From positions 16,014,775 to 16,078,774 of the forward strand of contig NC_135717.1 in the NCBI RefSeq assembly GCF_964656455.1: a stretch of DNA of 64,000 nucleotides, read 5' to 3'. Source of the stretch: Halichoerus grypus. Its lineage: Eukaryota; Chordata; Mammalia; Carnivora; Phocidae. Below, one piece after another: positions 1-13,300 of the stretch; within the stretch, counting starts at the first letter, position 1; each line of letters opens with the position of its first letter. The position numbers and the translations under genes are program-made. The notes below the pieces were generated by a model. It did no database searches. It saw only the letters and a program-made list of their open reading frames with translations, and was not told the DNA's origin.

Positions 1-1604
1 CTGAGGTCGAAGAGGTTGCTGCCTGTGTTCTCCTTTAGGATTTTGATGGACTCCTGTCTCACATTTAGGTCTTTCAACCATTTTGAGTCTATTTTTGTGT
101 GTGGTGTAAGGAAATGGTCCAGTTTCATTCTTCTGCATGTGGCTGTCCAATTTTGCCAACACCATTTGTTGAAGAGACTGTCTTTTTTCCATTGGACATT
201 CTTTCCTACTTTGTCAAAGATTAGTTGACCATAGAGTTGAGGGTCCATTTCTGGGCTCTCTATTCTGTTCCATTGATCGATGTGTCTGTTTTTGTGCCAG
301 TACCATACTGTCTTGATGATGACAGCTTTGTAATAGAGCTGGAAGTCCGGAATTGTGATGCCGCCAGCTTTGCTTTTCTTTTTCAACATTCCTCTGGCTA
401 TTCGGGGTCTTTTCTGGTTCCATACAAATTTTAGGATTATTTGTTCCATTTCTTTGAAAAAAGTAGATGGTATTTTTTTTTTAAAGATTTTATTTATTTA
501 TTTGACAGAGAGAGACACAGCGAGAGAGGGAACGCAAGCAGGGGGAGTGGGAGAGGAGAAGCAGGCCTCCCGCAGAGCAGGGAGCCCGATGTGGGGCTCG
601 ATCTCAGGACCCCAGGATCATGACCTGAGCCGAAGGCAGCCGCTTAACGACTGAGCCACCCAGGCACCCCTAGATGGTATTTTGATAGGGATTGCATTGA
701 ATGTGTAGATTGCTCTAGGTAGCATTGACATCTTCACAATATTTGTTCTTCCAATCCATGAGCATGGAACGTTTTTCCATTTGTTTGTGTCTCCCTCAAT
801 TTCTTTCATGAGTATTGTATAGTTTTCTGAGTAGAAATCCTTTGCCTCTTTGGTTAGATTGATTCCTAGGTATCTTATGGTTTTGGGTGCAATTGTAAAT
901 GGAATCAACTCCTTAATTTCTCTTTCTTCTGTCTTGTTGTTGGTGTATAGGAATGCACTGATTTCTGTGCATTGATTTTATATCCTGCCACTTGACTGAA
1001 TTCCTGTATGAGTTCTAGCAGTTTTGGGGTGGAGTCTTTTGGGTTTTCCACATAAAGTATCATATCATGTGCAAAGAGTGAGTTTGACTTCTTCTTTGAC
1101 GATTTGGATGCATTTTATTTCTTTTTGTTGTCTGATTGCTGTGGCCATGACTGCTAATACTATGTTGAATAGCAGTGGTGATAGTGGACATCCCTGCCGC
1201 GTTCCTGACCTTAGGGGGAAATCTCTCAGTTTTTCCCCATTGAGAATGATATTTGCTGTGGGTTTTTCATAGATGGCTTTTATGATATTGAGGTATGTAC
1301 CCTCTATCCCTATACTCTGAAGAGTTTTGATCAAGAAAGGACGCTGTACTTTGTCAGTTGCTTTTTCTGCATCTATTGAGAGGATCATATGATTCTTGAT
1401 CTTTCTTTTATTAATGTATTGTATCACATTGATTGATTTGCAGATGTTGAACCAACCTTGCAGCCCAGGGATAAATTCTATTTGGTCGTCATGAGTAATC
1501 CTTTTAATGTACTGTTGTATCCTATTGGCTAGTATTTTGGTGAGAATTTTTGTATGCATGTTCATCAAGGATATTGGTCTGTAATTCTCCTTTTTGATGG
1601 GGTC
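1..1604 (-). mobile_element. Minus-strand L1 ORF2 fragment
   Basis: Reads on the minus strand as L1 ORF2 from the RT palm to downstream regions. A 167-codon open block at 1065-1568 includes [17 protein letters not shown] and [17 protein letters not shown]. It runs off the left edge and is cut at 1604 by the T-run of the next element. Confidence 0.9.
477..670 (-). mobile_element. CAN-SINE (tRNA-Lys-derived), minus strand
   Basis: T-run first, then the reversed SINE body, ending CACCCAGGCACCCC. Target copies TAGATGGTATTTT at 464-476 and 671-683. Confidence 0.93.
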
Positions 1605-2812
1605 TTTTTTTTTTTTTTGAGATTGAAACTAAAATTTTATTTTAATTTATTTTATTTTTTTAAATTTTATTATGGTATGTTACTCACCATACAATACATC
1701 ATTAGTTTTTGATGTGCTCCATGATCCATTGTTTTTGTATAACAGCCAGTACTCCATGCAGTACATGCCCTCCTTAATACCCATCACCGGGCTAACCAAT
1801 CCCCCCTCCCCCATCCCCTTTAAAACCCTGCTTGTCTCTCAGAGTCCATATTCTTTCATGGTTCATCTGTCCCTCCAATTCCCCCTCCTTCATTTTTCCC
1901 TTCCTTTTCCTAATGTCCTCCATGCTATTCCTTATGTTCCACAAATAAGTGAAACCATATGATAATTTTCTTTCTCTGCTTGACTTATTTCACTTAGCAT
2001 AATCTCCTCCAGTCCCATCCATGTTGATGTAAAAGTTGGGTATTCATCCTTTCCGATGTCTGAGTAATATTCCATTGTATATATGGACCACATCTTCTTT
2101 ATCCATTTATCTGTTGAAGGGCATCCCGGCTCTTTCCACAGTTTGGCTAAGGCGGACATTACTGCTATGAACACTGGGGAGCATATGGCCCTTCTTTTCA
2201 CTACATCTGTGTCTTTGGGGTAAATACCCAGAAGTGCATTTGCTGGGTCATAGGGTAGCTCTATTTTTAAATTTTTGAGGAACCTCCACACTGTTTTCCA
2301 AAGTGGCTGTACCAACTTGCATTCCCACCAACAGTGTAAGAGGGTTCACCTTTCTCCACAACCTCTCCAACATTTGTTGTTTCTTTCCCTATCCATTTTT
2401 GCCATTCTAACTGGTGTAAGGTGGTATTTCAATATGGTTTTGATTTGAATTTCCCTGATAGCTAATGATGTTGAACATTTTTTCATGTGTCTGTTAGCCA
2501 TTTGTATGTCTTCTTTGGAGAAGTGTCTTTTCATATCTTCTACCCACTTTTTGACTTGATTATTTGTTTTTTGGGTGTTGAGTTTGAGAAGTTCTTTATA
2601 GATCTTGGACACCAGCCCTTTATCTGTAGTGTTAATTGCAAATATCTTCTCCCATTCTGTGGGTTGCCTCTTTTTTTTTGTTGACTGTTTCCTTTGCTGT
2701 GCAGAAGCTTTTTATCTTGATGAAGTCTCAGTAGTTCATTTTTTCTTTTGTTTCCCTTGCCTTTGAGAACGTATCTTGGAAGAAGTTGCTGTGGCCACTG
2801 CCAAAGAGGTTC
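1605..2812 (-). mobile_element. Minus-strand L1 3' fragment
   Basis: T-run at 1605-1618, then reversed 3' UTR and ORF2 C-terminus (block 1932-2315). The 5' truncation point at about 2812 abuts a plus-strand L1. Confidence 0.85.
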
Positions 2813-5210
2813 AATTTTTGCAAATCAATCAATGTGATAGAACACATTAATAAGAGGAGAGAGAAAAACCATATGGTCCTCTCAATTGATGCAGAAAAAG
2901 CATTTGACAAAATACAGCATCCTTTCCTGATTAAAACTCTTCAGAGTGTAGGGATAGAGGGAACATTCCTCAATTTCACAAAAACCATCTATGATAAACC
3001 CACAGTGAATATCCTCAATGGGGAAAAGCTGAGACCTTTCCCTTAAGATAAGGATCATGACAAGGATACTCACTCTCACCATTATTGTTCAACATAGTAC
3101 TAGAATTCCTAGCCACAGTAATCAGACAATAAAAAGAAACAAAAGGTATTCAAATTGGCAAAGAAGAAGTCAAAGTCTCTCTCTTCACAGATGCCATGAT
3201 ACTTTATGTGGAAAATCCAAAAGACTCCACCCCCAAATTACTAGAACTCATACAGCAATTTAGTAACAAGGCAGGATACAAAATCAATCTTATGTACAGC
3301 CAGAAATCAGTTGCTTTCCTGTACACTAACAATGTAGCTATAGAAAAAGAAATTAGGGTATCGATTCCATTTACAATAGCACCTAAAACTGTAAGATACT
3401 TTGGGATAAACCTAACAAAAGAGGTAAAGGATCTATACTCTAGAAACTACAGAACACTTCTGAAAGAAATTGAAGAAGACACAAAAAGATGGAAAAACAT
3501 TCCATGCTCATGGATCGGAAGAAGAAACATTGTTAAAATGTCTATGCTGCCCAAAGCAATCTATACTTTCAACACCATCCTGAATAAAATACCAATGGCA
3601 TTTTTCAAAGTGCTGGAACAAACAATCCTAAAATTTGTATGGAACCACAAAAGACCCTGAATCGCCAAGGAAATGTTGAAAAAGAAAAACAAAGCTGGGG
3701 GCATCACGTTGCCTGATTTCAAGCTATATTACAAAGCTGTGATCACCAAGATGTGATCACCAGCATGGTATTGGCACAAAAACAGACACATAGATCAATG
3801 GAACAGAATAGAGACTCCAGAAATGGACCCTCAACTTTATGGTCAACTAATCTTTGACAAATCAGGAAAGAATGTGGAAAAAAACACAGTTTCTTCAATA
3901 AATGGGGCTGGGATAATTGGACAGCCACATGCAGAAGAATGAAACTGGACCATTCTCTTGCACCATACACGAAGATAAACTCAAAATGGTTGAAAGACCT
4001 CAATGTGAGACAGGAATCCGTCAAAATCCTAGAGGAGAACATAGGCAGTAACCTCTTCAACATCAGCCATAGCAACTTCTTTCAAGACATGTCTCCAAAG
4101 GCAAGGGAAACAAAAGAAAAAAATGAAATTTGGGACTTCATCAAGATAAAAAGCTTCTGCACAGCAAAGGAAACAGTCAACAAAACAAAGAGGCAACCCA
4201 TGGAATGGGAGAAGATATTTGCAAATGACATTATAAAGGGCTGGTATCCACGATCTATAAAGAACTTCTCAAACTCAACACCCCAAAAACAAATAAGTCA
4301 AAAAATGGGCAGAAGACATGAACAGACACTTCTCCAAAGAAGACATATGAATGGCTAACAGACACATGAAAAAATGTTCATCATCATTAGCCCTCAGGGA
4401 AATTCAAATCAAAACCCCAATGAGATACTACCTTACACCAGTTAGAATGGCAAAAAATAACAAGACTGGAAATAACAAATGTCGGAGAGGATGTGGGGAA
4501 AAGGGAACCCTTTTATACTGTTGGTAGGAATGCAAGTTGGTACAGCCACTCTGGAAAACAGTATGGAGTTACCTCAAAAAGTTAAAAATAGAGCTATCCT
4601 ATGACCCAGGAATTACACTACTGGGTATTTACCCCAAAGATACAGATGTAGTGAAAAGAAGCGGCACATGCACCCCAATGTTCATAGCAAAAATGTCCAC
4701 AATAGCCAAACTGTGGACGGAGCCAACATGCCCTTCAACAGATGAATGGATAAAGAAGATGTGGTCCACATACACAATGGAATATTATTCAGCCATCATA
4801 AAGGATGAATACCCACCATTTGCATGGACATGGATGGAACTGGAGGGGATTATGCTAGGTGAAGTAAGTCAAGCAAAAAAATACAATTATCATATGGTTT
4901 CACTCACATGTGGAACATCAGGAATAGAACGGAAGACTACAGGGGAAGGGAGGGATATCTGAGGGGGTAGAAATCAGAGAGGGGGATGAACCATGAGAGA
5001 CTATAGACCCCAGGAAATGAACTGAGGGTCTCAGAAGGGAGGGGGGTGGGGGGATGGGGTAACAAGTGTGATGGGTATTAAGAAGAGCACATGTTGTGAT
5101 GTGCACTGGGTGTTATACATAACTAATGAATCATTGAACACTACCTTAAAAACTAATTATGTACTATACAGTGGCTAACTGAACATAATAAATAAATAAA
5201 TAAATAACAC
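2813..5210 (+). mobile_element. 5'-truncated plus-strand L1 (RT to 3' end)
   Basis: ORF2 from [18 protein letters not shown] through the RT palm (the FADD region is damaged near 3190), the thumb and the C-terminal block (4537-4962), to the tail AATAAATAAATAAATAA. No complete ORF remains. Confidence 0.9.
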
Positions 5211-5370
5211 AACACAATAGCAAATCTGTAAATATGCAAAGGGAAAACGTGAAAATAACACCTGTTGCTTTCATTTTACACAAGAACCCACTCCAGTCTT
5301 TGGAGTCCATGGACAACCTTTAGGAAGATAATACGAAGGATATAGCAAGTTTTCTATGAAAGTCACCATT

Positions 5371-5480
5371 TGTGATGAGCACTGGGTGTTACACACAACT
5401 AATGAATCATTGAACACTACACCAAAGACTAATGATGTACCCTATGTTAGCTAATTGAATTTAAATAAAATTTTTAAAAA
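5371..5480 (+). mobile_element. Short L1 3' end
   Basis: GTGATGAGCACTGGGTGTTA through TAAATAAAATTTTTAAAAAA. Target copies GAAAGTCACCATTT (about 5357-5370) and GGAAGTCACCACTT (about 5483-5496). Confidence 0.85.
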
Positions 5481-5496
5481 ATGGAAGTCACCACTT

Positions 5497-6669
5497 CGAA
5501 TGTGTGAGATGTATGGGTTAAAAACTGCTTCTTGCAGTTTTTTTCTCTAAAACTTACCACTTAGGAGACCACCAGAGACCACCAGTGATTCATGGAACAC
5601 ATTTTGAGAAACAACAATCCAAAGTTGGATTCTCATAAAGTCTATTCTGGAGCCCTACTGAAAGCTACTGCATAATATTTGGTCCTTCTGGAGACTCCAA
5701 AGGGATTTTGGATCCTATGATGATGAAAGGAGGAGACACTTTTGGGTGCCTGTGAAGAGCCATTTTCTAGCTTCCCCTATAATCACATGATCAACTGCCT
5801 CCTCTTTCTGTGTTTCTAATTAGAACATCCACATGACCCAAACCCCTTGGAGGTGGCAGGAGCAGTGGGATCACTCCAGGGCAGAGAATGGCCTGCTATG
5901 TGTTGACACCCAGCTCAGTGCCAGGCACCACTTTGAGCTTTATGCTAAGATGGGTGGCATAATAGCAACAGTGACCATATTGGGGGCAGCAGATCTCTGA
6001 TATAGGACTTCAAAGTGCCTGCCAATCACTAACCATATGCAAACAATGTCCCCTTCACGACCTCTTAAGATTTGTAAGAAACACCAGTGTATTGCTTCAC
6101 TCTAAAGACCTTTCCACCTGAGGCCATTTTCTTGTCCTACCCCCACCTGCCACAGCCCCATTAGCTCCCCATCAGTGACAGCTTTGAGAATTGAGTGAGT
6201 AGAATAAGAAGTCAGGTTACCCCAATATAGGGACGTAATAACCTCCCCTCTATTTAACTTTCTTGTCCTGGCCCCAGGATTCAGGGCTGGCCAGCACCCA
6301 ACATTGGTTAAGGGACACAATGGGCATCATTGTACAGGACCCACATCCCTAAAAGGCCCGAATTTTAGATCTTTGACTTATTTCCCAATAAATGTACATA
6401 CGTTGGTTTTGTGTAATGTATTAATTTGTTAAGGCAAACATTTAAATACACACTTTTTATAATTATGTCTCAGCATTTCTTCATTTACTATATTTGCAAT
6501 CTCAAAAAATGGAAGTGTCCTGGGCCTCTTGATCTCTGAGAGTTGCTAGAGCTAGGTGAGCCAAAGTGGCATTGGGGCAATACTCCTGCTGGAGTTCTAT
6601 TCCTCCCTCCCAGCTAGCAATGCTGACAAAGCCTGAAAGCCAAGTTTACAAATTCCAATGTGTAGACAT
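5497..6669. other. Intergenic sequence 3' of ITGAX, no gene seen
   Basis: No exon-like frame and no young repeat. A phrase near 5925 (CTCAGTGCCAGGCACC) suggests an eroded MIR. Human synteny would place ITGAD further left, but none of it is visible. Confidence 0.5.
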
Positions 6670-7241
6670 TTTATTCCCAGTTCAGTTTGGGAAATCTGGA
6701 CAGAAATTCCTGAGACAAAGTGCTGATAGTGACAGTATTTTACTAGGAATAAGGGTGATAGGGAAGCACAGAACAAATCATGGTATGTGCATCAAAGCCC
6801 ACCCTCTAGAAATGGAACAGGAATCCTAATATCAATCTGGAGAGTTCAGATGTCAATCTGAAAATTATAGGGAGCCACTAAAGATAGATGAGGATTGTGG
6901 CTTGTTTAGTACTGTATTTTAGAAAGATCGTGGGTGGCAAGTGAAGCAAGAGAGACTGGAGCCTAAAGCTATTGTTCATGTATTTCTAAGTAGAAATCCA
7001 AATCAACTCCACCCAGGGGCATGGTTAGGGTCCTGTTCTGGGGTTTCCAGTTACAGCCTTGACAAGACAAATGGCCCTTCCCAGGCAAGGCACTTTGTGT
7101 GGATATATTGCATCCTCCCAAAGGAGAAAGCAGCTTCACGTGGAACATTTCTCCCCCTGCAGGCCTAACTTAGTTGGGAGTAAGAGGGCCAGGAAACCTC
7201 TCAGAGGATAACAGGTCCAAGGGACAATAGGAGGTAGTTTC
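6670..7241 (-). other. ITGAX: Probable ITGAX 3' UTR with polyadenylation signal
   Basis: Downstream of the stop, the first canonical AATAAA in gene sense is at 6670-6675 (TTTATT on the plus strand), giving a 3' UTR of about 570 nt. No repeat interrupts this stretch. A further downstream signal cannot be excluded, so the end is an inference. Confidence 0.4.
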
Positions 7242-7340
7242 TTATTGGGCAACTTGAGGGTCTGAAGTTCCATTTTCTGGGACAGTCTGCCCATTGGCTT
7301 CCACCATCATTTCCTTATACTGACGTTTGAAGAAGCCAGC
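7242..7340 (-). CDS. ITGAX: ITGAX exon 16: cytoplasmic tail and stop
   Basis: 99 nt of coding sequence ending in TAA (7242-7244). It encodes [20 protein letters not shown] and then [17 protein letters not shown] is the universal alpha-subunit motif that clasps the beta tail. NGQ and PENGT fit CD11c. The last residues (SDPQVAQ) differ from the human end I recall (TQTPSPPSEK). Acceptor TCCCCCACAG. Confidence 0.92.
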   Translation of the reverse strand, partial: AGFFKRQYKEMMVEANGQTVPENGTSDPQVAQ

Positions 7341-10300
7341 CTGTGGGGGAGGAAGGAAAAGAGAATTAGGAAATCCAGTGGAAGAGAGGAAAAGGGATGG
7401 CTGGGGGGAGAGGGATCACCATTTCTGGAACGCCTACTATGTTCAAGCACTGCACTAGAATATTTAGATACACTGGGTCATTTAGTGAACCGGGTGGAAT
7501 CACCTTCAGCATGAGAAATCAAGGCCCAGCCTTGAACAGACACTGCCTAGAGTCACAGACAGAATCATTGTTGGTGTCAACACCTAATCCAGGCCACTGT
7601 TTTTATGTTATAATTTGCCGTGAAGGGAAACATGTAGCGAGGAAGATGAGAGTACAAAAGACAGGAAGAAGAAGAGAGTGGAAAAGACAGGGAGAGCAAT
7701 TAAAGGAGGCCTGAGAATCAGATAGGAAGGCATGGACATGGGGGACGGTTGGGGACCAGTGATGTCATAGGTGAATGGGGATCTCTCACATGCAGTGACT
7801 TAGCAAGAATGTGCACCTATATCCAAGGTGAGCTCTTTCTTACATTATAGAAAGAATGGGATCAGGGCACCTGGGTGATTCAGTTGGTTAAGCGACTGCC
7901 TTTGGCTCAGGCCATGATCCCGGAGTCCTGGGATCGAATCCCACATTGGGCTCCCAGCTCAGCAGGGAGTCTGCTTCTCCCTCTGACCCTCTCCCCTCTC
8001 ATGCTGTTTCTCTCTCACTCTCTAATTAAATAAATAAATAAATAAAATTTTTGAAAAATAATAAAAAAAAAGAAAGAATGGGATCAAATTGCTGGTGGTG
8101 TCAACAGCAGAATGGAAACACTCACCTTGTACAGGATGGCTGTGATGAGAGCCAGCAGCAGCAGCCCTCCCACAGAGCTGCCCACAATAATGGGGATGGG
8201 GTTGTAGACCTCATACTTCTCCAGCACCGTCTCCACCTGGAGTGGAGGTGACCTCATCAGAAAGAACCAGAACTCTTGCTACCCCAGATTCTTCCTAGGT
8301 TCACCAATTTTAACTCCCTCCCCTCCTTCCCTTTCTCCAAAGGGTGGGACATAGAAACACTCATGGGCTTAGGGATAACTCTTCTGCTGATGGACCTTCA
8401 TTTTCCCTCCCTCCAGACTTCTGAGCCTCCCACATAACACTGGAGATTTAGCATTAGGAGCCCTCTTACAAGGCTGGCCATTCCTACCACACAGTCACTA
8501 CCTGAGCTCTCAAGAATGCCTCCTGTCCTGGAAGCTGGGAATACACGGATCTGTTGAATGTGATTTCAGCCACAGTCGTTACCAATACCTTCTTCTGCAA
8601 TGTCTGCAAGACAGAGGGGTAGAGCTGGGGATTAGCTCTGGGAAGGCTCAGAGTTCAAGTAAAGTCCTGGTTTGAGGGTGGCCACAGACACATCTGTTAC
8701 CACCTGAATTCAAGGGAGAGACACTGCTGTTGGGCCCACACACCTGGCTGACCCAACCAAAACTGAGGTTGCCCTTCAGAATGAAGTCAAGTTCCTCCTG
8801 AATGCCAAAGGAGGGGAGGTCACAGCAGAACCTCAGACAGTCAGCAATGGAGCAGTCCTAGGAACAGAGAAGTAACATTAGGCCATAGAAAGGTGGTTTT
8901 AAAGGTAGAAGACAGCATTAAACTGACTGATATGAGAGGAGCAGCCACATTTGAATTCAAGAAGGCTATTCGGCAGACAGCCATCTGAGTGTAATACTGA
9001 TTTTTGAATTAAATTCCTCTGATGTGTGGCTTAAAGTGGAAATGTCCCAGAGCCCTCCTTACCAGCACAGAATTTTTCTGAATGTGGGTCAGGAAGTCAG
9101 ACTCTCTGTGCACTATTCTCTCTGAAGAACACTGAATGGAGGGATTCTAGGAAAAGACACAGCAAGCATCTCAGTGGGGCCATCAAGGATTCATGAGGGA
9201 CAGAGAGAATCCAGGTAAAGGGCATGAGCTGTACACAGTCCTGGAGTACCTGGGGGTGGAAGACCTCTAATTCTCTCCACACAGGTACCCCATTCAGCTC
9301 CATAGGCACAGAGAAGATGATGCTGATAGGCAGGTCCCTCTGTCCCAGGTTGTTCACCTGCACAGAGGGCAGTGAGGGCAAAGACCATGCCAAAACCCAC
9401 ATCCCTCCCTAATTGCTGGCTCCCAGCCCCCTGCCACAGCCCCTGCTCTTGAGTCAGCATCACCTACCTGGTATCTATGCTGAGCCTGGCTGCTTTCCTC
9501 CTGGTCTGAGGCTGAGAAGTTGAGGTACTTGGTGGACTGTTCATGGCTGGTGAGAGAAGAGGTATGGATGGATTTGAAGTTCCATGGGGGCCTCCTAAAG
9601 AGGTTCTGGCTAGCAGCATGACAGGATAGGTAGTCAGTGGGGCCTTGGGGTAGCCCGCAATGAAGTCTATGGTTGATGTTGGATAATGAGAGTGTTTATG
9701 GAGCAAGGCTGGGTTTCAAGCTCGGTGTAAGGTTCTTGCAGAAGCTCCCAACAGAGGAAACCGCCCAGGGGACTGGGCAGAGACTACAGTGAAAGGGACC
9801 CAGAGCTATGCCATTGACTCACTGGAGGCAGGGGCCGGGCCATCCGCTTTCATGGGCACAGAGGATACCGGATATGCATGTGAGACACAGAAGAGCTTTA
9901 GAGAGACTTGGGCTGATGCTGTTGACAAATGTGTACTGAACACTACCCCTGTCTGGCCTCCCACAGGCCTTCTCTCCTGTCCTGTTTCCTTGGCTTTTCT
10001 GGCACTGGGGCTTAGAGGTGAGGGAAGGTCTAACAGTAGACTGTTGACTGGATCTCAGTGTAACAATTCCTCCTGAGACCTTCTCAGACCCACGTGTGGA
10101 GACCCAGTGGCCAGCTTGGCCACTTGAACAGATGGGTGGTCTCACCTCTGCCCCTTCCTGCTCCACTGCCTAAGTACCTGTCCTTTGCCTGTACGGTCCA
10201 AATTCTAGACCACTTTTACTCTGAACTCTTATCCCTCCTCTGTGAGGAACTCCCCCAAAATGCCCCAGACTCATCCTATGGGCCTCTCAGAATGTCCCCA

Positions 10301-13300
10301 CCCACAGAGTCAAATCAGCAGAGCACAGCTGAACTGTAGAGTCACATACATCTAGATGTAGTGTGCCCTGCCTATGGGTCCCCAGTGCACACTCTAGCAA
10401 GCAAGCTCAGAGCATGCACCTGGCTGGGCTGCTGAGAGCTCCTGGTGTGGAGGTATGAATTAGAGTGTGAGACTGGGAAGGGAGAGGATGTCCAATGAGT
10501 CACAAGGGCAGAACTAGTACAGGGGAATGTACCCAGACTAAGCCACATGGGCTTGTTGTACATCATGAGTGTACACGTTGCACAAGGGCAGGTTGTTATG
10601 TCCGGTTTTGATTATACATAATAATGTCAAATGAATTTATAGAAAGCAACTATAGCCCTGTGCTTAGAACATAGCAAATGCTAGGAAAGTATTTACTGAA
10701 AGAGGGTATATGCTCAAATATATGACTTGACTCCTGAATTTTAAACACCTCATCTATTATCCCTCCTGGAACGGCATTTTAAGGTCTTTTTCTTTTATCT
10801 AGCTTCTCCCTGATACTCGGCCTCTGCAGCAAGCAGTTCATTTCTACCTATACCTCCCAAAGGGGACTGGGAAAGGAAGAATAGCAGTTCTAAAAGCCCT
10901 ATAGGGTGAAAATCTGTTTCTTGCAATGAGGAATTGTCTCACCCAAATGCCAAGGGCTCCTTTGAGAATCACTGGCTAAGCTCAATGCTATGGACTCTTC
11001 AACATTCAGCTGAAGCCTCCCCTGAAAGGAGTCTCTAGCTGCTCTTGGAAACTCATAATAGCCTCAGGGTACAGAACCACAGAGAGGTCCTTGATGAGAT
11101 TCTGCCTTGGATCAGGGTAACCTCACTCCCCAACAAAGTTGTAAGAACCTCAAGACAGGAAAATGTCTCATATTTCTCAGGAAACCCAGGACAATCTTGG
11201 TGCTTTTAAGAAAGACTTCTAAGAACCGTAACCTCAGGCACCCAAGTTGCTCAGTCGGTTAAGTGTCTACCTTCGGCTTGGGTCCTGGGATCGAGCCCCG
11301 CATTGGGCTCTCTGCTCAGTGGGGAGCTTGCTTCTCCCTCTCCCTCTGCCTACACTCTGCCTACTTGGGCTCTCTCTCCATGTGTCAAATGAATAAATAA
11401 AATATTTTTTAAAAAAGAACTATAAACTCTATTAAATGTATGATGTAATGATAATATCACAATTATTATTATAGTTAGCCCACAATAAACACTCCATACC
11501 TAATTAGTAAGTGTTAGCAGTATCATCTACCAATAGAAAGGGTAGTGATAAAACCTGAATGTCCCAGGTGTTCAACTGCTGCAGGGACTGAAAACCTTGC
11601 CTAGACCGATCAGAATGTTGGAGAGGTCATGGTATGGTACCTGCTGATCACGGTGTAGATGGCATACTTCACCATGAGCTCCATCTGAAAGGTGCTCTTG
11701 CTGGTCCTGGGAGTGTTATTTTCACTGGAGAAAGAGGAGGAGCCTAGTTGGCAAGGACCCCAGAGGAGGAGGCTAGCGGGCAAGGAGGTCTAAATACCCC
11801 CAGCTCACCTGCTCACATTAGCTGTCAGAAGCAGCCGGTCTCCCAGCATGGCCTTGGGGGAGACATCAAAGGTGACCAAGAAGGTGACCTGAGGAAGAGG
11901 CAGTAATGAAGGATGTCACCAAGAAGTGAGGTAGGGTGGGGGGAGGGGAGCTGGGGCTGGACAGAAGCAAGGCTGACCTGGGCACCCTCAGGGAGGATGA
12001 AGTGGTTGATGCTGCAGCGGGTGCTCTGAATACCTTGGCCCTGGGCTGGGGTGCCATCACAGGTCAGGTGTGGGGAGTGTGGCTGCAGCTGGCTCTAGGC
12101 AAGGGCAGATGAAAAAAAGGCAGGTGAGCATTTGTTCACATTCCGAAGAGACTCCAGGAAGTAGTGACAGTTTCCTGGTATCTACCTTAAGATTATGTTT
12201 TTTAAAAAATCCTCAGACCTAAAAAAATAAAATAAAAATCCTTAGACACTATCTGGTAAAACTTCATCCTAGTAGAAATGCCAGATTTATTAGAGTTTAC
12301 CCCCTTTTTATTTACTGTTCTTTAAAAAAAAAAAAAAGCATTTTATTATGGAAATTTTGAAACATACTCAAAAGTAGAGAGAGACTAGGTAAATCAACAC
12401 CCCCCCGCCATGTTCCCATCACTCAATTTAAATTACCAACACCTTTCTACTCTTGTTTTATTCAGCTCTTTGCCACTTTTTTTCTGAAAAATTTAAAGCA
12501 CGTTCTGAATATCACATCATTTTATCCAGAAATACCTCAAAGTATGCCACAAACAGATAAGGGTATTTTTGTGCATTTCTTTTTTTTTTAAATTTTTTAT
12601 TTAAATCCAATTTAGTTAGCATATACTGTATTATTAGTTTCAGGGGTAGAATTAGGTGATTCATCAGTTGCATATAACTAACCCACTGCTCATTACATCA
12701 AGTGCCCTCCTTAATGCCAATCACCCAGTTACCCCAACCTCCCCACCAACCTCCCCTCTAGCAACCCTGTTTGTTTCCTATAGTTAAGAGCCTCTCATGG
12801 GAGGGAGACAAACCATAAGAGACTCTTAATCTCAGGAAACAAACAGGGTTGCTGGAGTGGAGGGGGTGGGAGGGATGGGGTGGCTAGGTGGTGGACATTG
12901 GGGATGGTATGTGCTATGATGAGCACTGTGAATTGTGTAAAACTGATGAATCACAGACCCATACCTCTGAAACAAATAATCCATTATATGTTAATTTAAA
13001 AAAATAAAAATAATAATTATAATTGGGAAAAAAGCAGCCTTTCATGATTTGCTTCCCTCTCTGTTTTCATCTTATTTTATTTTTCCTTTCCTTCCCCCAT
13101 GTTCATTGGTTTTATTTCTTAAATTCCACATATAAGTGAAATCATATGGTATTTGCCTTTCTCTGACTTATTTCGCTTAGCATAATACCCTCTAGTTCCA
13201 TCCACATCATTGCATATGGCAAGATTTCATTCTTTTTGATGGCTGTGTTATATTCCATTATAAATATACCACATCTCCTTTATCCATTCATCTGTCACTG

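Noticed and set aside
8051..8251. Plus-strand 66-codon ORF
   Set aside because: It is the antisense shadow of the ITGAX membrane-span exon plus SINE tail.
9097..9463. Minus-strand ORFs of 90-101 codons
   Set aside because: They are read-throughs of ITGAX exons 11 and 12 into introns. The spliced frames explain the conserved parts.
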